NCBI GenBank assembly: GCA_963677325.2
Contig: CAXXGM010000008.1
Span: 682,001 to 746,000, forward strand
DNA from: G963677325 sp963677325
GTDB taxonomy: Bacteria > Bacteroidota > Bacteroidia > Bacteroidales > Prolixibacteraceae
Direction of reading: 5' to 3'
Length of the DNA: 64,000 nucleotides
How positions within the stretch are numbered: the stretch's first letter is position 1; the number at the start of each line of letters is the position of its first letter. The notes under the pieces are model-generated. The model searched no databases and had not been told where the DNA came from. It was given only the letters and a program-made list of their open reading frames with translations. A program made the translations under genes and the position numbers. Shown piece after piece: positions 9,554 through 19,333 of this stretch.

Positions 9554-11485
9554 ATGAGTAAAACATTCAGCAAATCTGATTTCAGCCGTTTACAGAAACT
9601 ATTGATCTTAGCTTTGTTCATCCTGTTTTTTAGTTGTAAACAATCAGACGTTTCACCGGATGTGACAAAGGGGTTTGTTGACCTGGGCGTAGCTACAAAT
9701 ACCAGCAATCAAAGGGGCATAGTGGCTACTAAAGACGGAGACGGACGGAATGTCGTATTAGTTTGGTTATATGATTACCGGGGTTGCTATGAATTGCTTA
9801 TGATTGATGCTGAAACAGGGCGGAGCGAAGAATTCCCGGTTCCTTTTCCGGTGGGTGATGCTGTTTATTCGTCCCTGCTTTCCAGTAAAAACAAGTATTA
9901 TACCCTTTTCAACGGCTATTTTGCGGAGTTTGATCCGGTCAAAAGATCTTTCACTTTTAGTAAAAAAGCTACGCCCGCAGATGCAATGGGGATGGCTGAA
10001 GATGACAAAGGTGTTATCTGGGTGGTCACTTATCCAAACAGCGGGGTGGTTTCATTTAATCCAACTACGCGAGAATTCAAGGATTATGGTTCTGTATATA
10101 AGCAAAACTGGAGTCAATATCCGTTTAATTTGGCTGCCGATGACGCGGGTTGGATCTATTTTGGCATTGGTAATACCGCCAGCCAAATCATCGCTTTCGA
10201 TCCTCTTTCCGGAAAAGCAACCCCGATGCTGAACGAATCAGAACGCAAACGCGGCGCTGCCTATATATACAGGGACCAGGACGGCAAAGTGTATGGACAA
10301 TCCTTAAAGGGCAGTAGTGAGCAATGGTATGAATTATATAAAGGAACTGTTCACCTAATCGGTACACATCCCGTTGTTAATCCAAAACCAGCAATAACAG
10401 GTAATCAAAATCTGTTTTATGCCAATTTCCCTGATGGCAAAAAGATCACCAAACTGGATTTGCTGGGGAAAATACTTGTTGTACAAGACCCTACAACCAA
10501 AATCTCCACGCAAGTGAGTTTTAATTATAACAGCCAGGGTGGTTGGACATTGGGTGTGGCCACATCACCTGATGGCACCATTGTTGGAGGTTCTAGTTTC
10601 CCCATGCGGTTTTTTCGCTTTAATCCCAAAACAAATTCATGGAGTAACCTCCCTGCTTACGGTCAATTTAATGCCCTTGCCGTTCAGGGAGATCGTATGT
10701 ATATAGGCTCTTACCCGGGGGGAGCTTTGTTGGAATATGATACGTCCAAGCCTTGGGTTGATACGAAAAAAGGAGCAGACACTAATCCTCAGTTCTTAAT
10801 GGAGGTAACCCCTGTAATACACAGGCCTTACAGGGTTCTTCCCTATCCGGATGGCAAAACAATAATAATGAGCGGTGGACCTGAGTATGGTTACACGGGT
10901 GGAGGATTGCTTTTCTGGGACCGGGAGAAAAAGAGCTCTGTAGTCATTCAGGACAGCGCCGTTGTTCTTGACCAATCCACTTTGAGTATGGTAGCTTTAC
11001 CTGGAGGCAAACTTCTGGGGGGTACTACCACTGCCCCCGGAACTGGCGGTGAAAAGAAAGCGAATGAAGCGGAGTTATATATCATGGATGTAGCTTCTAA
11101 ACATTTGGATTGGCATAAAATAATGTTGCCTGGCGTACAGGATTATTGCGATATGTGCCTTGGTCCGGATGGATTGGTCTATGGCATTGCTGATTATAAA
11201 AGATTCTTTGTTTTTGATCCAGTCAACCGAATGATCGTTTATCAGCAGGATGTAGAGGCTGTTTTAGGAAGGACGACCTCACAGCAGTCACCAAGGATTT
11301 TTGTTAAAGGACCTGATCATGAAATTTACCTTCTTTTTGTCAAAGGCATTGTAAAAGTTGAACCGGATTCATACAAACTATCTCTGATAGCCACCTACCC
11401 GTTCCCCATCACAGCTGGAGGAGATTACCTGGATGGGCATATTTATTTTGTCAGCGGGTCACATCTTTGCAGTTATAAACTTTAA
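9554..11485 (+). CDS. Propeller-like protein, paralog 2 of 5, probable lipoprotein
   Basis: A 643-residue member of the same family. The ATG at 9554 lies 14 bp after the previous stop and gives a signal peptide ending LFFSC followed by KQSDV. This is a lipoprotein-type signal, so this copy is probably membrane-anchored, whereas its four full-length siblings have plain Sec signals. Landmarks are shared: LLMIDAETGRSEEF, AEDDKGVIWVVTYPNSGVVSFNP, PEYGYTGGGLLFWDREKK, GGTTTAPGTGGEKKANEAEL, SGSHLCSYKL. A GTG-start extension to 9509 would overlap the previous gene and spoil the signal, so it is not used. Function unknown. Confidence 0.8.
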   Translation: MSKTFSKSDFSRLQKLLILALFILFFSCKQSDVSPDVTKGFVDLGVATNTSNQRGIVATKDGDGRNVVLVWLYDYRGCYELLMIDAETGRSEEFPVPFPVGDAVYSSLLSSKNKYYTLFNGYFAEFDPVKRSFTFSKKATPADAMGMAEDDKGVIWVVTYPNSGVVSFNPTTREFKDYGSVYKQNWSQYPFNLAADDAGWIYFGIGNTASQIIAFDPLSGKATPMLNESERKRGAAYIYRDQDGKVYGQSLKGSSEQWYELYKGTVHLIGTHPVVNPKPAITGNQNLFYANFPDGKKITKLDLLGKILVVQDPTTKISTQVSFNYNSQGGWTLGVATSPDGTIVGGSSFPMRFFRFNPKTNSWSNLPAYGQFNALAVQGDRMYIGSYPGGALLEYDTSKPWVDTKKGADTNPQFLMEVTPVIHRPYRVLPYPDGKTIIMSGGPEYGYTGGGLLFWDREKKSSVVIQDSAVVLDQSTLSMVALPGGKLLGGTTTAPGTGGEKKANEAELYIMDVASKHLDWHKIMLPGVQDYCDMCLGPDGLVYGIADYKRFFVFDPVNRMIVYQQDVEAVLGRTTSQQSPRIFVKGPDHEIYLLFVKGIVKVEPDSYKLSLIATYPFPITAGGDYLDGHIYFVSGSHLCSYKL

Positions 11486-11693
11486 AAGAATTACGAAATT
11501 ACGAATTACGAAATAGAAACAAGATTATATATCTCAACTATTTTGCTCATTTGTAAAATAAAGTATCAGTTGCATCAAAAGAAGCTGCATAGCAGCAGCT
11601 AAATCTTTGTAGAAATAACAAATCATAGGAGAAATAAGCCACGTAGTGGCGAACGAAAATTAATAGTTCAAATTGTAAATAAAATAGAATTAC
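11486..11693. repeat. Spacer with short direct and palindromic repeats
   Basis: Right after the stop codon comes a sloppy tandem repeat of AATTACGAA (about 11489-11513). Two short palindromes follow: GCTGCATAGCAGC near 11585 and GCCACGTAGTGGC near 11640. They resemble the palindromes of the larger cluster at 20142-20358. No gene is seen. Confidence 0.5.
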
Positions 11694-13622
11694 ATGAGCA
11701 TTAAGTTAATCAGCTTCAGAAAGTTTTTTATCTTGTCCCTGCTCTGTATTGTCATGGTGGCGACGCCATTGCTGAAAGTTTTTTCACAGGATCTGGGGAA
11801 AGGATTCTTTGATCATGGGCCTGCTTGTCCAATAAGCAGCTACAAAGGAGTAGTGGCTACAACAGATGGGAATGGCCGCAATGTTGTACTACTATGGCTT
11901 TTTGATCACCGCGGCGGTTATGCCTTACTGATGATTGATGCTGAGACAGGAAAAAGTCAGCAATTCCCGATGCCCTTTGATCCGGGCATGGATTACTCTT
12001 ATGCGTCTGTCCTTTCCAGTAAGAACAAATTCTATACGCTTTTCAGGAATCATTTTGTTGAGTTTGATCCTGTTAAACGTGAATTTACATTTATCAAAGA
12101 ATCCCTGCCACAAATGGCAATGGGAATGACAGAAGATGATCATGGCCTTATTTGGGCAGTCACCTATCCCAACAGCGGGGTAGTCTCTTTTAATCCGGAT
12201 ACACGTGAATTCAAAGACTATGGTTATGTATATAATCAGAACTGGCGTCAGTACCAGCGCAATGTGGCTGCCGATGATGCCGGATGGATCTATTTTGGAA
12301 TTGGTTTCACTGCCAGTCAGATCATCGTTTTTGATCCTGCCACCGGTAAAGCAAAACCCGTTCTGGAGGAATCGGAGAGAAAACTCGGATCCGCATTTGT
12401 TTACCGTGACTTGAATGGTAAAGTTTATGGTAGATCATTAGGCAGCAGTAAGGAAGATGATTGGTATGAGTTTTATAAGGGAAAATATAACAAAATAGGA
12501 AAACATCCAGATATTAATCCAAAACCGATCATTACAGGAACCCAGGAACTGTTTTACCGCGACTTTCCCGATGGCAAAAAAATTAAAGAATTGGATTTAA
12601 TAGAAAGGAAACTTGTTATTGAGGATACCAAAACAAACACGGAAAAGACAATTAGTTTTAATTATGACACTGAAGGAGCTTGGGTGATGGGGGTAGCTGC
12701 TGCTCCCGACGGAACAATAGCCGGAGGGACAACTTTCCCGATGCGGTTTTTCAACTTTAATCCGAAGACAGGCAAACTGTTTCATAAGCCGGCTTTCGGC
12801 CAGTTTGACGCATTAGCCCGTCAGGGAGATCGTTTTTATTTTGGTGTGTATCCATCGGGTTCTTTATTGGAATGGGACCCCTCAAAGCCCTGGATTGATA
12901 CAAAAGCTGGAGAAGAGACTAACCCGAAATTACTGGCAGCTTCAGTGCTTGCAACCCACCGCCCTCACAGGGTGCTTGCCTATCCTGACGGTAAAACAAT
13001 TATCCTGACAGGTACTCCTGAATACGGATACACCGGCGGAGGATTGCTTTTCTGGGACCGTGAAAAAAGGACTGCTTTAATTCTAAAGGATACTTCTGTT
13101 ATTCTTGATCAATCCACATTCAGCATCACAGCCATACCCAAAGGTAGATTTGTTGGAGGAACTACTACCCGGCCGGGAACCGGGGGAATAACAAAAGCCA
13201 AAGAAGCTGAGCTCTACATCATGGATCTGAAATCCAAAAAGGTGATCTGGCATAAAGTACTTTTCCCTGGTGTACAGGAATACAGCGATATTTGTGTAGC
13301 GCCGGATGGATTGGTTTATGGGATAACGGATAGAAAAAGATTTTTCGTTTTTGATCCTGTAAAGCGGTCAGTTATTCATCAACAGGATATTCCTGCCGAA
13401 TTTGGAACAACACCGGCGAAGGAATCTCTGCGGGTTTTTATTCACGCACCGAACAATCAATTATTTCTGTTATTTAAAAACGGGATCGTACAAGTCGAGC
13501 CGGGAACATTTAAAATGACCATGAAGGCCCAATCACCCGTTCCAATCAACACCGGGGGAGATTACCTGGATGGCCGTATCTATTTCGTCAGCGGGTCTCA
13601 TCTTTGCAGTTATAAATTGTGA
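11694..13622 (+). CDS. Secreted propeller-like protein, paralog 3 of 5
   Basis: A 642-residue member with a Sec signal (FFILSLLCIVMVATPLLKVFS) and mature start QDLGKGFFDHG. It carries the same landmarks as its siblings: ALLMIDAETGKSQQFPMPF, TEDDHGLIWAVTYPNSGVVSFNP, PEYGYTGGGLLFWDREKR, GGTTTRPGTGG, SGSHLCSYKL. A region seen in siblings as YCDLCVGPDGLVYGI is here YSDICVAPDGLVYGI. It is separated from the previous copy by a 208-bp repeat-bearing spacer, so it may have its own promoter. Function unknown. Confidence 0.8.
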   Translation: MSIKLISFRKFFILSLLCIVMVATPLLKVFSQDLGKGFFDHGPACPISSYKGVVATTDGNGRNVVLLWLFDHRGGYALLMIDAETGKSQQFPMPFDPGMDYSYASVLSSKNKFYTLFRNHFVEFDPVKREFTFIKESLPQMAMGMTEDDHGLIWAVTYPNSGVVSFNPDTREFKDYGYVYNQNWRQYQRNVAADDAGWIYFGIGFTASQIIVFDPATGKAKPVLEESERKLGSAFVYRDLNGKVYGRSLGSSKEDDWYEFYKGKYNKIGKHPDINPKPIITGTQELFYRDFPDGKKIKELDLIERKLVIEDTKTNTEKTISFNYDTEGAWVMGVAAAPDGTIAGGTTFPMRFFNFNPKTGKLFHKPAFGQFDALARQGDRFYFGVYPSGSLLEWDPSKPWIDTKAGEETNPKLLAASVLATHRPHRVLAYPDGKTIILTGTPEYGYTGGGLLFWDREKRTALILKDTSVILDQSTFSITAIPKGRFVGGTTTRPGTGGITKAKEAELYIMDLKSKKVIWHKVLFPGVQEYSDICVAPDGLVYGITDRKRFFVFDPVKRSVIHQQDIPAEFGTTPAKESLRVFIHAPNNQLFLLFKNGIVQVEPGTFKMTMKAQSPVPINTGGDYLDGRIYFVSGSHLCSYKL

Positions 13623-13675
13623 GAAATGGAAAAATAATAAAATATAGATAAACCGATTAATTAATTCTTCTAACT

Positions 13676-15625
13676 ATGAGTAACATGTTCTGTAAATCTG
13701 ATTTTACCAGGAAACAAAAACTTCCTCGTATTTTATTGTTGAGCCTATTTTTATGCATTACATCCTCACTCCCTGTTTCATCCATGGATTTGGGGAAAGG
13801 TTTTTCTGATCATGGGGTGACCTATCCGGTAAGCAGCCATCGGGGTTGTGTTGCTACAGTCGATGGAAATGGAAGGGATGTTGTGCTGCTCTGGTTATAT
13901 GATCACAGGGGTGGTTATGCTTTGCTGATGATAGATGCTGAGACAGGGAAAAGCGAGCAGTATCCGGTTCCTTTTAAATTAGATGTGCCTTATGGTGATA
14001 CTCCTTATTCTTCTATTCTATCCAGTAAAAATAAATTCTACACGTTCTATAATAATAACTTCACGGAGTTTGATCCGGTAAAGCGTGCATTTACCTTTAC
14101 TACGCCGGCTATGCCTCAAATGGCCATGGCCATGACTGAAGATGATCATGGAGTGATATGGGCGGTAACTCATCCAAAAAGTGGAGTAGTTTCCTTTAAT
14201 CCTGAAACGAGGGAATTCAAGGATTATGGATACGTTTACAATCAAAACTGGAGACAGTATCCACGAAATCTGGTAACGGATGATATGGGATATATCTATT
14301 TTAGTATAGGCAATACAGCCAGTCAGATTATTATATTTAATCCCACTACAAAGGAAGCCAAACCCGTTCTCTCAGAAGCAGAGCGAAAACGTGGATCGGC
14401 CTATACTTACAGAGATCTGAATGGAAAGGTTTATGGCAAAGCGCTGAATGACCCAAAAGAAGAGTGGTATGAATTATATAAAGGTGATGCACGAAAAATT
14501 GGGACGCATGATGTGATGAATCCCAGAAAATTAATTACAGGTAGCCAGGGTTTATTCCATCAGGATTTTCCGGATGGAAAGAAAATAAAAACCCTTGATT
14601 TAGAGAATAGGGTCCTTGTTGTGGAAGATCCGGTAAAGCATACAGAAAAAAAGGTCAGCATTGAGTATACCAGCGACGGAGCTTTGGTGATGGGAGTTGC
14701 TACATCGCCGGATGGTACGATTGTTGGCGGGACCACCTTCCCGATGCGTTTCTTTAACTACAATCCCAAAACAGATAAATTCAAAAACGCTGAAGCTTTT
14801 GGCCAATTTAATGCTATGGCCAGCCAGGGCGATCGTTTTTATTTTGGCTCTTATTCCCAGGGAGCGCTTCTTGAATGGAATCCTTCCAAACCCTGGGTTA
14901 ATACCAAAGTAGGGGAAAAAACCAATCCGCTTCATATTGCCGCCTCAAGTCTTTTAACTCACCGGCCTCACCGGATCCTTGCTTGCACCGATGGGAAAAC
15001 CATTATCATGAGCGGAACACCGGAATACGGTTATACCGGCGGAGGGTTGATTTTCTGGGACCGGAAGAAAAAAGATGCTATCGTTTTAAAGGATAGTGTC
15101 ATTGTTCTGGATCAGTCAACCTTGAGCATGGTAGCCTTACCCGGAGGCAAGTTTTTGGGAGGAACCACTACAGATCCGGGAACGGGTGGTGAGAGAAAAG
15201 CGAAAGAAGCTGAATTATATATCATGGATGTTGTTTCAAAAAAAGTGGAATGGCATGCTGCATTAATTCCCGGAGCTCAAAACTACAGCGATCTGTGTGT
15301 TGGTGCTGATGGATTGATTTATGGAATAGCTGATTTAAAGAAATTCTTTGTTTTTGATCCGGTCAAACGCACGATCATTCATCAGGAGAATGCGGAATCC
15401 AGTTTTGGAAGAACAACCTGGGCGCAATCACCACGAATTTTCATCACAGGATCCAATAAAGATATCTATCTTCTTTTTGTAAAGGGAATTGTAAAAGTTG
15501 AACCGGGTACTTTTAAACTGTCGATGATAGCTGAATCGCCACTTCCAATCAATGCGGGGGGAGATTACCTGGATGGACGGATTTATTATATCAGCGGTTC
15601 CCATCTTATCAGTTATAAACTATAA
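13676..15625 (+). CDS. Secreted propeller-like protein, paralog 4 of 5
   Basis: A 649-residue member, 53 bp after paralog 3. The signal peptide covers LPRILLLSLFLCITSSLPVSS and the mature protein starts MDLGKGFSDHG. Family blocks are ALLMIDAETGKSEQYPVPF, TEDDHGVIWAVTHPKSGVVSFNP, PEYGYTGGGLIFWDRKKK and GGTTTDPGTGGERKAKEAEL. The C-terminus is SGSHLISYKL, where the Cys conserved in the siblings is replaced by Ile. The stop codon is followed directly by AATTACGAATTACGAATT-type repeats. Function unknown. Confidence 0.8.
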   Translation: MSNMFCKSDFTRKQKLPRILLLSLFLCITSSLPVSSMDLGKGFSDHGVTYPVSSHRGCVATVDGNGRDVVLLWLYDHRGGYALLMIDAETGKSEQYPVPFKLDVPYGDTPYSSILSSKNKFYTFYNNNFTEFDPVKRAFTFTTPAMPQMAMAMTEDDHGVIWAVTHPKSGVVSFNPETREFKDYGYVYNQNWRQYPRNLVTDDMGYIYFSIGNTASQIIIFNPTTKEAKPVLSEAERKRGSAYTYRDLNGKVYGKALNDPKEEWYELYKGDARKIGTHDVMNPRKLITGSQGLFHQDFPDGKKIKTLDLENRVLVVEDPVKHTEKKVSIEYTSDGALVMGVATSPDGTIVGGTTFPMRFFNYNPKTDKFKNAEAFGQFNAMASQGDRFYFGSYSQGALLEWNPSKPWVNTKVGEKTNPLHIAASSLLTHRPHRILACTDGKTIIMSGTPEYGYTGGGLIFWDRKKKDAIVLKDSVIVLDQSTLSMVALPGGKFLGGTTTDPGTGGERKAKEAELYIMDVVSKKVEWHAALIPGAQNYSDLCVGADGLIYGIADLKKFFVFDPVKRTIIHQENAESSFGRTTWAQSPRIFITGSNKDIYLLFVKGIVKVEPGTFKLSMIAESPLPINAGGDYLDGRIYYISGSHLISYKL

Positions 15626-15698
15626 AGAATTACGAATTACGAATTACGAATGAATGTCGTTTAGTTAAGAAAAAATTAGAACACAGATGATAAAATTC

Positions 15699-15844
15699 AA
15701 CCTAATCTCTTTAAAAACACCTCAGTAGAAATGACCGCGGGAGAGGAATCGACCTAATTACTTAATTTAAAATAATCAGGTAATCAGGTTGGTTAAAGGT
15801 AATATCAATTCTTTCTACTGAGATGTTTTTTAAGGAATTAGGTT
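15699..15844. repeat. MITE-like inverted-repeat element, copy 1
   Basis: Imperfect terminal inverted repeats of about 33 bp (15699-15731 and 15812-15844) share AACCTAAT, a run of A, and CTCAGTAGAAA. Inside is a smaller hairpin (about 15752-15791) around an AATCAGG-type sequence. A second copy with the same organisation lies at 61541-61676. No transposase is encoded, so it may be a non-autonomous element or a structured RNA or DNA element. Confidence 0.6.
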
Positions 15845-15910
15845 GTTCAATTCAATTGAATGAGATATTGCGGATTTTCTATAAAATAACACATACCTAA
15901 AATATTCTAT

Positions 15911-17845
15911 ATGAGTGTATTTTTTAAAACAAATTTGGTTAAACAACTTTTGGTGTTCCTGTTTGTAAAAATCATTTTTACTATTCCGGGTTTTTCCAAA
16001 GATCTGGGTAAAGGATTTACTGATCATGGGGTAACCACTCCCAGTAGTAATGACAGGGGAGTAATCGCTACAATCGATGGGGAAGGACGTGATGTGGTGT
16101 TGGCATGGTTATTTGATCATCGCGGCGGCTATGCTATTCTGATGATCGATGCCGAAACCGGAAAGAGCCAGGAATTCCCCATGCCATTTTCTCCGGGTGA
16201 TGCGGTGTATTCTTCCATTCTTTCAAGCAAAAATAAAATTTACACGCTCTTTAAAGGGAATTTTGTCGAATTCGATCCCGTCAAAAGGGCGTATACTTTT
16301 CATAAGGAAGTTATGCCGCAGATGGCTATGGGGATGACAGAAGACGATCATGGCGTTATTTGGGCGGTAACTTATCCGAACAGCGGAGTGATTTCTTTCA
16401 ATCCAATTTCCAGGGAATTGAAGGATTATGGGTATGTGTATAAACAAAACTGGCCTCAGTATCCTGTCTACACGGTAGCTGATGATAAGGGGTGGATATA
16501 CTATGCGATAGGAAATACAGCAAGTCAGATCATTGCCTTTGATCCCCTTACCGGTAAAGCTAAACCCATGCTTGCTGAATCTGAGCGCAGAAGGGGTACT
16601 GCATACGTCTACCGGGATTTAGATGGTAAAGTTTATGGAAAGTCTTTACGGAACAGCGATGAAGACTGGTATGAATTTTATAATGGTAACGGAACAAAAA
16701 TTGTCAGCCACAGTTCTAGTAATCCAAAGCCATTTATAACAGGGACTCAGTCGCTTTTTTATAATGAATTCCCTGATGGGAAGAAGATCAAGAGGCTGGA
16801 CCTGATCAACCGTAAACTTACCGTGGAAGATCCTAAAACAGACACCGTGAAAGAAGTCAGTTTTGATTACACCAGTGAGGGTGGCTGGACCATGGGAGTA
16901 GCCAAATCGCCTGACGGGAAATTATCAGGAGGAACCTCTTTCCCCATGAGGTTTTTCAGTTATGATCCAAAAACTGATAAGTGGGTCAATTTGGGAGCCT
17001 ACGGACAATACAATGCTGTGGCGTCTTACGGAAAACATTTTTATTTTGGTTCTTACCCCCAGGGCGCCTTGTTGGACTGGGATACTTCAAAACCCTGGGC
17101 AGGCGGAAGGAGAAGAGAATCAATCAATCCTGAACAAGCCAATCCTGCCATTATTGGCTCATCGGTACTACTAACCCACCGGCCACACAGGATATTGCCA
17201 TACCCTGGCGGCAAAACCGTTATCATGAGCGGTACCCCTGAATACGGTTATACCGGTGGCGGATTGTTATTCTGGGACAACCAAACCAAAAAACAAATGG
17301 TGCTTCAGGATTCCGTCATTATTCTTGATCAATCGACTATGAGCATGATCGCGTTACCAAAAGGTAAATTTCTGGGAGGCACCACCACTTCACCAGGAAC
17401 AGGCGGAGAAAGAAAAGCCAAAGAGGCTGAGCTGTACATCATGGATGTTTCAACCAAAAAAATGGAATGGCACCAGCCTTTGATTCCGGGTGTTCAAACC
17501 TATAGTGACATGTGTTCAGGACCTGACGGGTTGATCTACGGGATCGCTGATTCCAGAATATTCTTTGTTTTTGATCCGGTTAAAAGAGAGATCGTTTATC
17601 AGAAGGACGTTTCTGAAAGTTTTGGCAGAACAGCAGGATCTCAATCTCCCAGAATATTTGTATTCGGTCCTAAGCGAGAAATATATCTTCTTTTTGTCAA
17701 AGGGATTGTGAAAGTTGAGCCGGTTTCGTATAAAATGTCGATGGTTGCAGAATCGCCGGTTCCCGTCGAGGTCGGCGGAGACTACCTGGATGGGAGGATT
17801 TATTTTGTAAGCGGGTCACATCTTTGCAGCTATAAGCTTAATTAA
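15911..17845 (+). CDS. Secreted propeller-like protein, paralog 5 of 5
   Basis: The last full-length member, 644 residues, with a signal peptide (VKQLLVFLFVKIIFTIPGFS) and mature start KDLGKGFTDHG. Shared blocks are AILMIDAETGKSQEFPMPF, TEDDHGVIWAVTYPNSGVISFNP, PEYGYTGGGLLFWDNQTKK, GGTTTSPGTGGERKAKEAEL and SGSHLCSYKLN. Its segment FGRTAGSQSPRIFVFGP is the closest match in the array to the C-terminal piece of the deleted copy at 7052. It lies 67 bp after the MITE-like element and ends the array; a tandem repeat begins at its stop codon. Function unknown. Confidence 0.8.
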   Translation: MSVFFKTNLVKQLLVFLFVKIIFTIPGFSKDLGKGFTDHGVTTPSSNDRGVIATIDGEGRDVVLAWLFDHRGGYAILMIDAETGKSQEFPMPFSPGDAVYSSILSSKNKIYTLFKGNFVEFDPVKRAYTFHKEVMPQMAMGMTEDDHGVIWAVTYPNSGVISFNPISRELKDYGYVYKQNWPQYPVYTVADDKGWIYYAIGNTASQIIAFDPLTGKAKPMLAESERRRGTAYVYRDLDGKVYGKSLRNSDEDWYEFYNGNGTKIVSHSSSNPKPFITGTQSLFYNEFPDGKKIKRLDLINRKLTVEDPKTDTVKEVSFDYTSEGGWTMGVAKSPDGKLSGGTSFPMRFFSYDPKTDKWVNLGAYGQYNAVASYGKHFYFGSYPQGALLDWDTSKPWAGGRRRESINPEQANPAIIGSSVLLTHRPHRILPYPGGKTVIMSGTPEYGYTGGGLLFWDNQTKKQMVLQDSVIILDQSTMSMIALPKGKFLGGTTTSPGTGGERKAKEAELYIMDVSTKKMEWHQPLIPGVQTYSDMCSGPDGLIYGIADSRIFFVFDPVKREIVYQKDVSESFGRTAGSQSPRIFVFGPKREIYLLFVKGIVKVEPVSYKMSMVAESPVPVEVGGDYLDGRIYFVSGSHLCSYKLN

Positions 17846-17968
17846 TGGAGAATGGAGAATGGATAATGGAGAATGGAGAAGGGATAATGGTTAGCAGGAT
17901 GGTAGCAGGATGGTTAGCAGGATGGTTAGCAGGATGGTAGCAGGATGGTAGCAGGATGGTAGCAGGAT
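17846..17968. repeat. Minisatellite directly after a stop codon
   Basis: Tandem GGAGAATGGA-type units are followed by about eight copies of AGCAGGATGGT(T), period 11-12 bp. The array starts at the stop codon of paralog 5. It has no unique spacers, so it is not a CRISPR. Confidence 0.8.
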
Positions 17969-18090
17969 AATGGTTAATGATTAATTGTTAATGGTAATCG
18001 GGGCAGTTTTTTTTAAATCTTATTCGTGTTAGCCTTTTAATCTACTATATAACAATTTACAATTAATTGATAATCTTCGACTTAAAATCA

Positions 18091-18172
18091 TGTCACCAAT
18101 ACACAAAAGCACCAAGGGAAACACCAAATATTGCTTTGGTGCCATTTGGAGTATTAGAGATTTGGTGGCAAT
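18091..18172. repeat. Dispersed palindromic repeat (CACCAAA family), copy 1
   Basis: About 80 bp with inverted CACCAAA/TTTGGTG segments: GTCACCAATACACAAAAGC near the left end and GATTTGGTGGCAATT near the right. Related units lie at 34551-34630 and 60261-60337. The rest of the 17969-18385 spacer holds no gene. Confidence 0.6.
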
Positions 18173-18348
18173 TAGTAAAGTTATCTATTTTGAGGTTCGG
18201 TTTCAAGACCGAGAGGACTTAGTAGCATAAAAAAACCGACCTTATTACCTTTATTTAAGAATTGAAAAATAAAATTAATAAATAATGGAGACCGTTCTTT
18301 TAAAACCTTATTTTTGATTCTTTTAACCTTAGTAGAAAAAATAAAATA

Positions 18349-18356
18349 TATATTTG
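18349..18356 (+). promoter_or_regulatory. Candidate -7 promoter element for the amidohydrolase genes
   Basis: TATATTTG matches TAnnTTTG and lies 29 bp upstream of the start at 18386. No good -33 TTTG is found 18-22 bp further upstream, so support is limited to the -7 match and its position. Confidence 0.35.
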
Positions 18357-18385
18357 GATTATTTAATTAAATCAAACTGATCAGT

Positions 18386-19333
18386 ATGTCAATATCAATT
18401 AATCGAAGGAAGTTTTTTTCAAAAACCGCTCTTTCAACGGCCGGTCTGATGCTTGGCGCCAATATGCCGGGTTTTGGATCTGGAGGTGAGCCTGGTTCGG
18501 GGGAACGATCCGGTTCAGCGGCCTATGGTGTAATGAAGGAAGCAATGAAATACCGGAAATTGGATGCTCACATTCATGCACTTCTTTCACCGTCAGTGAC
18601 TCCTGAATTGCTGATCAATTTTGCCGACAGGCTGGGAGTGGAAAAAATGATGATATCACTTCCTATCACCAGGGAAATTGCTACTCCTGAAGCCGTCAAG
18701 GCTGCCAATGATAAGATGATTAAGATCATGAAGCAATATCCTAACCGGTTTAAACCACAGTTTACGCTTAATGTGCAATATCAGAAAGAATCTCTTGAAG
18801 AGATGAAACGATGCGTGGATAATGGTTTGGTGGGATTAAAGGTCTATTACCAGGTTAAACTCAATGATCCTTTGTTTTTTCCCATTATAGAAAAAATGAT
18901 TGACTTTAAAATGATCACGCTGATGCATTCCTATATCGGACTTGGCCGCAGCAGTTACCGGACCAAATATGGAAATATGTTTCCTAATGAATCCACTCCG
19001 ATGGATTTCGTCGATGTTGCCAAAAGATATCCGGAAGCCCTGCTCCAATTCGCGCATACCGGCGGGGGAGGCGACTGGGAATTCGAATGCAAATGCATGC
19101 AGGATTATCCGAATATTTACGTTGATGTGTCAGGCAGTAATAATGAAGAGAACATGGTCAATTACGCTCTTAAATACCTGGGAGAGGACCGGTTGTTCTT
19201 TGGATCGGATAACTGTTATTACCAGGCTGTCAGCAAAATTCTGTCGGCTGATCTGACGGAAGCTCAGAGGAAAAAAATATTTTTTGAAAATTATAATAAT
19301 GTGTTAAAGAAGGGGGGATACCATGTTGCTTGA
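18386..19333 (+). CDS. Tat-exported amidohydrolase (metal-dependent hydrolase)
   Basis: A 315-residue TIM-barrel-type amidohydrolase (amidohydrolase-2 group). The N-terminus has a twin-arginine signal, NRRKFFSKTALSTAGLMLGA, so it is probably exported folded with its metal. The first-strand metal motif DAHIHA supplies His62 and His64. Later candidate metal or catalytic segments are MHSYIG, FAHTGGGGDWEFECK and LFFGSDN, the last carrying the usual C-terminal Asp. The gene overlaps the next one, a second amidohydrolase-like gene, by 11 bp, so the two are translationally coupled. Members of the superfamily hydrolyse or decarboxylate many substrates; the substrate here is unknown. Confidence 0.8.
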   Translation: MSISINRRKFFSKTALSTAGLMLGANMPGFGSGGEPGSGERSGSAAYGVMKEAMKYRKLDAHIHALLSPSVTPELLINFADRLGVEKMMISLPITREIATPEAVKAANDKMIKIMKQYPNRFKPQFTLNVQYQKESLEEMKRCVDNGLVGLKVYYQVKLNDPLFFPIIEKMIDFKMITLMHSYIGLGRSSYRTKYGNMFPNESTPMDFVDVAKRYPEALLQFAHTGGGGDWEFECKCMQDYPNIYVDVSGSNNEENMVNYALKYLGEDRLFFGSDNCYYQAVSKILSADLTEAQRKKIFFENYNNVLKKGGYHVA

